A stretch of DNA of 64,000 nucleotides from Oscheius tipulae (Eukaryota; Nematoda; Chromadorea; Rhabditida; Rhabditidae), in the NCBI GenBank assembly GCA_037178975.1, contig JASJZH010000002.1:5022001-5086000 (forward strand), given 5' to 3'. A program made the position numbers and the translations under genes. Below, one piece after another: positions 36,601 to 48,600 of this stretch; the first letter of the stretch is position 1; each line of letters begins with the position of its first letter. Under the pieces are notes generated by a model. It was not told where the DNA came from, ran no database searches, and worked only from the letters and a program-made list of their open reading frames with translations.

Positions 36601-39600
36601 AAGACAGCTTGACATCTTCTCCGAGAGAGAATCCACTGTCTTGACGAGACACGTAGTCGAATGAGAAAACAGCTGTTGAAGGGGTCTTTGTCTTCTAGCT
36701 CCAGTCTTTTCAATAGTCTTGGACTATTTTGCACCCATTTTGGGACGAGAAGTGAGTCCGGAAAAAGTACTACTGGTGGTAGGTATCTGTTCACAATAAG
36801 AGAAAGCAGGTTCTTCTTGAAGCATGAGTCTCTTGTTCTAGATCAGTTGTCTGTTCATAGGTTAATATAGTAACTTTGACGAATAGATTTCCTAGAAGCT
36901 GAAGTCAAGATCCAGAGCAGGTTCGACTTCGGGGAACAGGGACAGTTTGTACTATTTTGATAGGACGTGTAGGATGATAAGCTTATGGCGAAAAGCGTCT
37001 TCGATTGCAAAGCTTGAAGTCTGGTTTTCACTGGTAAGTGAATGGCATTTAAAACATTGTACGCAACGAGTTATTCGACTACCTGTTGTTTACCCCTGTC
37101 CCATCGCGAAACAATCTTATTCCCGTCAAAGAAACATGCTCAAACCAACCTTCTGGATCCGGATTGATGGTCAAAACGGGCGAGAACGGACCGAGACCTT
37201 TCATCGTTGCCGCAGCTACCTTGAAAGTGTAGGCCTTTCGTGTATCCACTCGGAAGATTGCGTGCCGCTCAGTCACCTGAAACCTCTTGACTCTATAAAA
37301 AGAGCTGTTTGGCGCCTAAATTAGGCTGAAGGATTAGCGCGTTGGTGGAAGAGCTGCCAAAACAATCAGTCATCCGTCAACTCGTGAATCTTTGATAGAC
37401 TAATAGCGTGAAGTGCTGCTTCAAAATGGTAGCCATAGAAACGACTGAACTACAATTGAGGATTTCTGGGAGCCAAGAGCTGATATTTCCTGTGTAGACA
37501 TCACGCTAACGACTTCGAGAAAGGAGAGGGCGGCTGGTTTTAAAGCCTTTGCCATAGAAACGGACAGAGTTTATGTCCTCGATTTACGATATGCATACGC
37601 GGGACAAAAATGTTATTAGTATGTTGAAAAAGAAGAGCGTGCGACGAAAAGAGTAATTTGTGTCCCCTCTTGGAAATTAGTCCAAAGCTCACATTGCGCT
37701 CAAGACGCTCTCCATCCGCATCCATCGGTGTCAGGACCGCCTTGTACATTGTGATGTTGCCGTTTCGTTTCTCTTCAGCCGGTGCGTCCCACGATATTCG
37801 CATCTGAAATCAGGCTAAAGTCACACTTCCGGGAGAAATGACTAATCAACTCTCTGGTGGGAGCGGTAAACAGAGAATAAGGAAGAGCTAGGTGGTCAGT
37901 CGTACTACGGAGATGGAGAGAAGTTGCACTAACTTCTACTCTCTCGGGGCATCTGGCACATTCAGTCGTTGTAAACAGATGCAGAGACATCAAGCACGAT
38001 GATTATTCATAAACGGATACCTACGAAACTGGTCAAACAGGAGAAGGAGAGAACGGACAGCTGGTACAGCAGGATTAGTCATTGTGTCTGTCGGAGGGGG
38101 CAGATATGAGAGAAGGGCTAGGTTACACTAGCTGGACAAAGAAACAGATAACGAAGGACAGATCCTCAGAGAGGCTGATGACTAATGAGCTCTGGTCAGT
38201 TGTTTCTGTGTCAGTGAGAATGAGACATTCTTGGCTAGGACTGGAAAAGCCTTTTTTGCACAGAAGCTGTTAAAGAAGTCTTAGGGCTGGCATACTTGGG
38301 AGAACAAACTGTCCTCATCAGTTGACTTCCCAGTAACTGACTTTCGTTCTTTGCATGTCAAAACTAACAAACTTTAACAAAATTGTCAGAACATGATAGG
38401 ACAGAACAAGACAACACGTCTGGATAAGAAGTTTTTGAATAAGAGTTTTGAATAGAGAGTCGCAGGAAGTATTTCAAAAATCCCATAGAGTCATGATGAT
38501 TCTGTTACTCACCTTATTGGACTCGATCTCATACTGCACATTCAGCGGGTCTCCATCGGGATTTCCCACCGGCGTCTCAAGTTTCTCACTGGCGTTGACC
38601 GACAGACCTTCTCGATTCTCTGCTGCCAGTAGGATGTTATAGACTCGTCCCATCCCTAGACATCTTTGTAAGATTGAAGTTACCGTAAAACTTACAAAGT
38701 CCGTCGATTTCCACACTGTCAGCAGTACCATTCACGACTTTTTTCGCGTATTCCGATGATCCTTCCGGCTTGTACCACAGATTGTATCTGAATTGTGTGA
38801 TACAAGAAGAACATAAAAGCCGAAATACTTGTCGATCGGACTCTCCAGAGGCTCCAGTTGGGGTCTCTTCCATTGAACCTTTGCTTTGAGCGGTGCTTCG
38901 TCTGTCAGGAGATCGACCGACTGGATTTCTGGCTGCTTGGGAGCTGAAACACAACTTTTCTTTGCCCTTTAAAAGACTCACGAATTCCCTCGGTGACGAT
39001 GATCTTCCTCTCGGTGAACTCTCCGTCCCCGAACCGGTTGAAGGCGTTCATTCGAAGCGCGTACTCGGTGTTCGGTTGCAGATTTTCCAAATCGGTGTGA
39101 GTCGCCTGAAATTGGAAAGAATAATGCGGAGAAGAGAGCGATCTCTCTGAGGACTTGACGAAAGCAATTATAGAGATTCGCGATGCAAATTTATGAGAGT
39201 CACTACGCCTCATAATAATGAGGATTGCAGTGAGAGAGAGAGGCTGCCGTCAGATATGAATCAAATTAGAGGAGGAAAGAGTGGACACAAAGAGACTACT
39301 TACAAAGCGGTCGTTCAGGATTTTCGCTTTCTTCACATGGTCGTCGACCGGCACTCCGTTGTTCAGCTTCGAGACGTAGAAGTAGTACCCCATCAGACCT
39401 CCGTGGTTGTTCGCCGGCGAGTCCCATTTCAATTTTACCTGAAGGGGTGCTTTACAACTGTCTTGGATAGTCGACATACAGTATTAGGACCGGTGAGGAT
39501 GACTTCAAAATTCCTGGGCGCAGAAGGAACTGGAAATAATATATTGCCTCTGCTCTGTCTTTTTCAATCTCCCATATTTGCAGTCCCAAGTCCTCACAAT

Positions 39601-42600
39601 AATCTCCCACCTTTCTGCCCAGCATCTTCCTTTCGGCCAGCAATGGCTATTGAAAATAATAAACAAAAAATCCAAGGGGTGCAGGACCCCATTTCCCTTG
39701 CAGTTCTTTTCGATCAGTCTTCAGCTTCTTCTAGACCTTGTGCAGTACATAAGCAAATCTGCAGATGTTCACTGATTAGAGTAAGAGAGACAGAGATTAG
39801 AAGGGAAAGGCGCGAAGGAAAAGTGCTAGAGAGAGAGAGAGACGTCCGAGTCAACAAATGATGTTGGCTAAATAGATCTCGTGGAGACGGCGATCTCATC
39901 ATCACCGCGAAATACACAAACGCGACATGGGTCTCTCGCGGCTCGTCGAGTCCAAAAACGAGCTAAACGTACACAGAGCGAGAGGGAGTTTAAAACACTC
40001 AGAGAGAACTAGTGCGCCTGTGGATAAAAGTGCAGAGGAGGCATTAAGTGAGGGGGGGACAGGATACTGATAAGAACGGTCAGCTGTCTGCTGAGGAATT
40101 GAAAATATGCGAAGAAAAGGAGTAAGTCAGATAGTTTAAGATTTCTGATCAAGAAACAGTAGGCAATAATTCAAAGACCTAATTTTTCTGGCATAGAGGG
40201 AGCATGGGGATGAGCCCTAAGCAGAAGATCAAATTCAAGTTATGTTCGAGCTATGTGGAAAAGGAAAAGTCAAGAGTATGTTCCCCATTGGGAATATTCT
40301 TACGAATTCCACAGAGAGGATTGGCCCAGGGAAAAGTTTTGATGCCCAACAGTTTCAAAGACTTTCAAAGAGTCGGAAGAGGAAGAAGTTTGAAGAAAAT
40401 AGTCACACTGGGCTCGAAAACGTTTGTAAATCCTTCTCCTGTTTCACTGAAAAAAGCGAACTTTGAAAATTTCAAGTGAACAAAGACCTATGTGGAGCGC
40501 AGTTACGTCAAAGGTGAGCGTTGCTAAGTTTTTGCTCCATCAAAAATGTAGCTGACACCTCAGATCATGTCAAAAAGGAAAGTCCAAAGCTTCAGCAAAA
40601 AAAATAAGAACTAAGAATACTACCGGAGAGTAGTCTGATTAGGACTGCGAGTCACACAGGTGAGATCGATCGATAGGCAAAGGGTGCGTTAATGAGACTG
40701 TGGCACAAGGGTCACACAATGACGGCGGCGGCCCTCATTAGGGAGAGAGACACAGGAAGCCCTTCTTATGCAAGAAGACCGTCTGTTCTCATCTTTTGGA
40801 ACATTTTCTCTCGAGCACAGAAATCCAAATAAATTAATTGGAGGGAGAAGAAAGTAAGTTCCAGTTGACCTGGGCGCCCCCACAGCACTATAAGTGTCCG
40901 TTTCCTGTGCATTCAGAGGGCGCAAATACTTTGCATTATTTGGCTCGTTGAGAAGAGAGAAAGATGGAAACAGAAGGACCGGTCAGGGAATAATCGGCAG
41001 CGGATTATGAGGCCGGCTGTGCTCCTAAGGAGATTAAACTAACATCAGGAGGGCTTCTCCCCTGACGAGTTTTTCACACTTTCGATGGACAGCGAGACAA
41101 ATTCTTAGCGACAGATGGAGAGCCGTTCCCATAGAGTGTGTGACCCTGGCCCGTAACCTAATATCTGGACGGGGACACATTGTGACTCATTTCGTAGCCT
41201 CCGGGGACGAGGTACTCCGTCCTGCTCGACGTCCGGTTGACCTCGGCAGAGAGAATGAGTCGAGTTAGAGGGGGAGAAGAGGATTCTATGTAACAGAACG
41301 AGTCGGGGAAGGGTACACAGAGAGGATGCGTTTTCTGGGATCGGTCAACAAACCTGGATAGAAAAGTATTTTGTGACCATGGAACCCAAAAAGGCTCGGG
41401 AACAGAACAAGTATTAAGGAAAAGAAAATTGAGAATGTTTGTGAATTGACTGTACTAAGGGGTTGCGCGGAGACAGGACCTTTTGGCGCATGGCTCTGAG
41501 TCAGACGACGCTGCCTTTGGGCGCCAAACAGACACGACCAAGGACAAACTCGGGGAGGTCACAAACCGAAGCATTCTAGTCTAGAATAACACCTGACTGC
41601 CACCAATTTCCTGCAATCTTCTAGAAAGGGAGCACAAATTTGCGTCGAGCTATACGGGGATGGGTGCTGGCCGGGATTTATGGGCTGACTGCCGGATGAA
41701 GGAGAGGATCGAAAAGAGACAAATGTTCAATCCTAGAGAGGTGAAATATTCAACAAAAATGGCCAAGTTATCAGCCACACGCCATCAGAGAATAAAGAAG
41801 TCTCGAGCCCCAAGCCGGCCATTCATTTGGGCCCACATCCATCAGCGATTATCAGAGAGGCCGTCGGGTTTCGAGGTCGGACAGTCTGAGGAAGAGGAGA
41901 AGGAAGAAGAAGATCATATTTCAGTGAAGGATTCTCAAAATGATATGTGACAATAGTAGTAGAGGAACGTGACTCGCGACAGTCAGTATGCTAATTTGCC
42001 ATCGACGCAATTGCATCAGAGAAAGACACAATGGCGGAGGGTCCGTTTGCTGGAAGGAGGAGGTCGACAGGAGGTAATGGGATCAGCGGAAGAGAGAGGA
42101 GCGCTGTTCGAAATACACTGGCTGCCTTCTGTCCGAAAGGCTACAAAATGATGGATCGGACCATCTGACAGCCGTTATCGATGAGGATTAAGTTGAAAGA
42201 GTCATTTGCATAGGACTCTCGAGGAAGCAAACAGGAAATTCGGATCATCTCTTCTGCCATGAGAAGTAGCCAGGTGTTCCTAGGGTCGCACGGGAGGACG
42301 AATGGAGGTCTCTCACAAAAAGAGACCTCGGCCCAGTCGAGGGCAGCGGCTTGGAAGGAAAGTCTGACTTTTAGTCAAAATCGCTTGATTCCAAGTATGT
42401 TTCGACAAAAAAGGGAGACTTACGTGTTCAAAAAACTGTTGTCACGGACGCGCACAGGATAAAGAGGAGCTGATCGTCTGGGAAAATGGAACAAGACGTT
42501 CGCAGGAAGTAGTACGAACGTCGATAGACTCTCTCTTTCTCTCTCTCATGCTATCCGATCTTCTCTGTTTGCCTTCTTCCAGCGCTGCCAATTTTATCAG

Positions 42601-45600
42601 CTGGCTCTCTCTCTCTGTGTGTCTCTCTCCGAGAGTGACCACCCATAAAGTTGCTACTACGAACTCTTATCGGCAGTTTTGGGTTTAATCATGGGAGAAC
42701 AAGTGAAAGCGTTCAAGGGAGGGTGAGAAGAAGTCCCCAAGGATTCCATCGAGACTTGTCTTTTTATGGCTCGGTTAGGTTGCCTCGAGCTTTTTCTGAA
42801 CAAGACGAATGTTTCTTCCAGCCGGCCGGATAATCAAGCGTAAAAATAGGACTTTGGCTGAGTGGGAATCAGGCGTGTAATGGCGGCAGTGGACAGCGGT
42901 AATTGGGGGGTAGCAGGTGGGTCTGATGGCCGGAGTTGCGCATCGAACTGACAGCCGCTATCTCTGATTCGGACTACAGGACCATAAACAAAAAGGAAAT
43001 CGGAATGGAAAAGTCAGTTGGCGGCAGCCCAAGCGTTCTCTTACATCTGGTGGCGCGACTCGTTAGCGTCCGATATTTATGGCTCAGTGTTAGAAAAGGG
43101 AGAGACAGATCAAAAAGTAAAACTTCACACTAATTTGCTTCTGTGTTAAGGGACACTTGGGAGGTAAAGGAGGGTTTCCTGTATACACGTTTGTCCGAAA
43201 TCTATTCAAAAACACAGTAGTTTCTGGTCCTGCCATGGGAAAAAGTGTAAACTGTCAAAACAGCTAGTGCAGTCACTGTAAAAGTATGGATAGTACAAGT
43301 CCAAGACCCTTTGGCTCGAAGCCTGCACTCACTCCTGGACAAGTGGAGAAGGGAGGAGTTACTCGATTAGAGAAACCATAGAAATTAGCTGGGAGGAAAA
43401 ACCGCTACAAATTAGCATGCTGGCTGCTTTCTAAAGTGTCGTGAGACGTCCTGCTGGCAAACATCGGTCGTCGTCGAGCCATATGCACGAGCGAAGGGTC
43501 GAGTGGCTCTTCCGACTCATTAGCATATTGCTCATTATGAGGGAGAAGGAGGAGAGGAGGATGAAGAACAGCTGACAGATTGTTCGGAGTTCGGGAGGAG
43601 TTCTGATTGGAATGTGTCGAAGTATAATTGGCAATCTGGGAGGAAGGAGGGATTGGAGGAGCCGCGCGCTAGCAATTAATTCCTCCAGACTAATATGATT
43701 TCTGCTCTGTCAAGTACCAACTTCGCTTGGAACGTTGCCCTAAATGTGGTATGTTCGAATGTATTAACAAAGTTTTTGATACAGCGTTCAGATTACAAAG
43801 ACATTAAGGAACTCAAGTAGTCCGGTGCACCAAAAGAACGAAGCTTACAAGTGTGCACAGAATCAAGAATTGTAACAAATTTCTGGAATAGAACCGGAAA
43901 CATAATCTGATCCTTGAGAGCGATTCAGTTAATGATAGAGATCCAAAATACGTCAGCTAATTGTTTCGTAAACAAGGAGGGGAAAACTTTGCTTGTCGGG
44001 GATAAGACCTGACAGGACATGACAGGTTCGGAAAGGGTACTTTTAACTCGTTCATCGCCTTCGTCAATGAGCTTTCGACATTGAAAAAGTATATAGCCAG
44101 AAGGCAATAAGTCCGAATGATGTGCGGCCATGCAACTTTTCGAGTGGTCAAATGAAACATTCAGATGCGAGTTCGTGTGTGGATGAAGGGCTGGCTGTCA
44201 GTGACTGACATGCCGACACCAATTATGGCAGAAGAGAGAGAGAAAGAGTCAGAGAATATATAGACCCAGCTCTCCTAAGGGAGAGGTCCTTCTTAAATTG
44301 CACTCGATGCAAATTTCGAGGCCTCTCCCAGGCGATATATGTTGCTCGACGTGTAATTTATTCAACGCGACACATATGGAGCTCTTAGAGATTATTGTGA
44401 GAACTTGGCCCCCTACACTTTTCACAATTACAACAGTAAACCCACCCTCGATCTGCTTCTCGCCATTCTCTGAAAATCGCAAAATTACGTACCGTCTTCT
44501 TTTGTCTTCTCGCGAATCACAACACTTTCCGGTCCCGGTCCCAGCTCTGTCGAGGCAGCCACGGCAACCTCATAGACACTGAATGGCTCCAGTTCCGTCA
44601 GATTTGTCGTGTTCAGCATGCCAGGAACATACACTTCTAGCCACTTCTCCTCTGGAGTATCTTCTTCCGACTCTTCTTCAGACATCGACTCGCGTCTTTT
44701 CTCCTTCATCTCGTCAACTCGACGATATTTCACAATGAAGGAGGTTATCGCTCCGTTGGTCAGGGACTGCGCCGGAGGACTCCAGACAACTTTCATGGAT
44801 TTCGAAGTAAGAGCGTAGAGTTGAGTGATGGTTGGGGGACCGGTTGGCACTGAACAACATCAAGCATTCAGACAACACAACAAAATTCAAGAGACAAGAG
44901 TTACCTGATTGAAGTGTCTGTACAACAGTAGGCTCGGTGAGCTCTCCTTGTCCCCGACTGGAAATGGCCGCGATCCTTAATCATTTGATTCTTTGACTAT
45001 CCAAAAATATTACCTGAAAGAGTAGAAACTGTTGGCTTGGAGTCCCGTGATCAAATGTTTCTCGTGTGGAGAGGTCAGAGTCAGTTCTCTTGATCCATCT
45101 GTGTCGTTGTGAACGATCACGTATCCTGTTACGGGAGTCGAATGAATTGGTCTTTCCCAAGAAAGCTGGATTCTTCTGGCATCGAGCGCCTTTGCCTCCA
45201 CGAGCGGTGGCTGAGCGGGTACTGTAAATCTTGTTCAGTACTGTTAAAAACATGACTCACGTCCATAAATGGTAGATACTGTGACCAAAGTGCTCAAGGG
45301 GCTGCTTCCTTTACTATTCTTGGCTTGGACATGAACGTAGTATTTTTTGTCAACCTCCAGATTGTACAGAGTCGCCATCAGCTCGTCCGCCTTGGTCTCG
45401 TACTGAAAGATTTCATTTCCAGGCATTCAAAGTTGGTGTTACAGTTTTCCACAGAGGCAGTGGAGTGCTCGGCTCTTGTGTCGTATAGTAGATTTTGTAG
45501 GCAGACACCAATCCGTTTGGTTTCTCACTGGGAGTCCATTTAACCAAAATGGAGTCGCGACTGAGACTTCTGGCTTGAGCTTTGATAGGAGGGGTAGATG

Positions 45601-48600
45601 GGGCAGCCTCCTCAGTCTGAGCTTCCAAAGGATTTGACGGGGTACCACTTCCGACATCACAAACAGTGTGCATGATGAATTCGTACAACTGGAACGAAAA
45701 AGTGTACGAACTCGACCTGAAATACCTGAAAAGGTTGAAGACCTTCGACAGTATAGCTCGTTTCCGACTCGTCCACTATCCTTTCCTTGAAGACGCTCGT
45801 CTCAGCATACCTGTATCTCAAAGTCAGTACAAAAAACTCAACGACGCATGGACCAAACCATGCTAAACAACGAGCAGAAACTTACAGTGGCGAAGTGGGT
45901 GGTGGCGGCGGCAGGACCCTGTTAAAAAGACATGTAAGTTCATGCAAAACAGTATTAATCGCTGGAAAAGAGAGAGGAGAAACATGCTAGCACACAGCAC
46001 ACGCACTCCGACAAAACTAACTTGAGTCGGTATTTGACCAAATATCTTCGGATCGGTTCTTCTGTTCTCGGGCGTTCCCATGAAAGAGTCACGGTATGAG
46101 GGGTGACTCGAGAGATCTTCAAGTGTCTAGGAGCCGAGGGAAGAGCTGAATTTTCAAACTTTGTGGCTTAACAATCCCATACCTTTAACTTCGACAGACG
46201 TCGTAGTCTCAATATTCCCCAGTTTGCTCACAGCAACACAGGTAAAGTTTTCGGACTGTTCAACATTGGACAAAGTGAGGACATTCTTCCCGATAGGGGC
46301 TGTGGCTGGATCGTCGAGAACGATGTCTCCGCTCTTCTTCCAGAAAACTCTTGGCATTGGATAGCCGACAGCCACGCATGTCAAATTGACATCTCCTCCC
46401 ATCCCGACGGAATAGGTTCGGTTCAACTTCATCGAGAAGTACGGAGGCACTCGACGGACTGAAAGTGAATAAGTCATACTTGCGTCGAAATTAACTGTTC
46501 CCCATTTCTCTTGCCTTATCCTACCTGAAGGTCTTCTAATTTGCACCCGTTCCTCAGTCTGACTCTGATTCAGAGTCGAGAAAAAATCCAAGGGAAGAGT
46601 ATTACCCAAAAAGGGCATGAATGCTCCGGTCGCCGGACCGAGCAAGAATACAAGTAGCCACATTTCAGGGCCTCATCCTATAAAGACTGAATACGTGAGA
46701 AAGAAGAAGAGATTGTGGAGATTTACGACAGTGGAGGTCGTGTAGTAGAAGTGTAATGGAGGGAATCATATGTATAGAAACACAATACTATCGCGTGTCT
46801 AGGAAGAAGGAACACGAAACAGGTGGTAGTCGATCTGAGTGAGGGAGAGGGGGAAATGGTCTCTCCAGGCATAACCCGTCAGTCTCTGATTAACCAGATC
46901 GTCGGCCGATTAGTCCCTCTAGACACTCAATTACAGATTGGGTCGAGTAATGAAGCCGGATTTAGTTGGTAGAAGATGAGAGAGACGAACAGATGTCAAC
47001 TGCCCTTTGAACATTTTTGGGACGCACATATTAATTGGATTAGCACTCAAATATGGAAGCGAGTGTTTGCAATGATGCAAAAAAGAGCAGGGTTTAGTGT
47101 TTCAGTGTTCTATTCTGTACGATTCTGACGTGTGAAGATGGGAAAAATACCGGTCAGTTGCGACGAAATACAGTGAAAGCGAGCGATAACTGCTCTCATT
47201 TTCGGCTTCCAAACTGGAAGGTAGCGGCAGAAAGAGAACTGTTTTTGGATAAGATAGAACTTTTTGAAGAAGTTTCAAAGTCTGTTCCTTTACAAACTAC
47301 CAGAAAGGTGAGTTCAATAGCCAGAAGACTGATCAAAGAGATACACCCGATACTCTGATAAAACTTTTTTTCCAAGTGCAATAAAGTTAAGAAACTGCTA
47401 CAGTAGTTAACTACTTCAAAACATTAATTACTGTAACAAGACACGCACTTTTGGAGGACAATTACTACTCCGTTTCACAAATTACTTCAACTTTATTGAC
47501 TTGCAGAAAAGAAGTACTATGCGCCCAAAGAGTTTTATGCACTTGAACACAAACTAGAGAGTTACAGTTCATAAAAAAAAAACGGGGAAAAAATTTCGTT
47601 TACTGTCCTGAAACACTAAAACTTTTAGTATAGCAAGGTGAAAAAGTCAAGCATGACTCCTAATTCGGCCGCCTCGCCGAAAGAGAGATAAAATTCGGGC
47701 TCGAACTAATGAAAGATCCGAAAAGGCCTGGTTTTTGCGGCCGAGTATTATTGGTTCTGATAGCGATCTCAAATACTTCTATTCCCAGAGGAGAGACGCG
47801 ACAGATGGAATCACATCGAAACATCGCATAATGTAGCCCGTTTTTCTGAGCAGGCGATTGGTTGGGTCACTTCTATTGGGCCGTAAACCGCACAGATGCT
47901 TCGTAAACGACGGAAACAGATGCCTTCTGGAGAGGACGTAAAAACAAAACTGAAGAAGACGAGGGGTCTCCGTTTCGTTGCATGAGAATGCATCAATAAT
48001 TAAGTGTTAACAATGGGCCAAGGGTCCCGCTGAAAATAGGCTCAATTAGGCTGACAGTAGTAGTAAAGACCGGGATTTAACGGGGGATGTTCCTGGCCAC
48101 CAAGTGGCAATTTTGACACGCTCTGGCCCGGCGGCAATATCTCTTAATCCAATTGCGCATTCAACAGGCGCAGCACTCGATAATTAGCCGCATCTACATG
48201 CGTTCCACACCTGCCCCTCTGACTTTCAAAGGACTGATATACTTACCCTTGACGTAGAGATGAGCTGCTTTGGAATGAACAACACCCTGAGCATTCCTGG
48301 CCACACACTCGTAGCGCCCTTGATCTTCTTCCTTTGCCTGTTGGATCATCAGAGCTCCTGGGTTGCCTATTGTGGAGACAGAGTACCGTCCCTCGGCCCG
48401 AATGTCGATCGGAACCATATCCCGAAGCCAGAGAACTTTCGGTCTCGGCTCTCCATGTACTCTACAAGATACATGGGCTGTTCTTCCTTGCTCGACTGAT
48501 TTCAGAGTGGGGTGTTGGTCGATGTAGGGGAAACCAGACGGAAATCCTTCTGAAATTTTGTGGTTTTAAACGGGAATGAAGAAGCCATACCCTTGTTGAT

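Noticed and set aside
36901-36950. GGTTCGA box-B-like sequence as a tRNA candidate
   Set aside because: No matching A box, acceptor stem or anticodon arm at proper distance; no other tRNA was seen in the window.
39193-39861. 222-codon plus-strand open frame
   Set aside because: It lies opposite the fibronectin 5 exons of the LAR gene and in its intron; the minus strand explains the coding signal.
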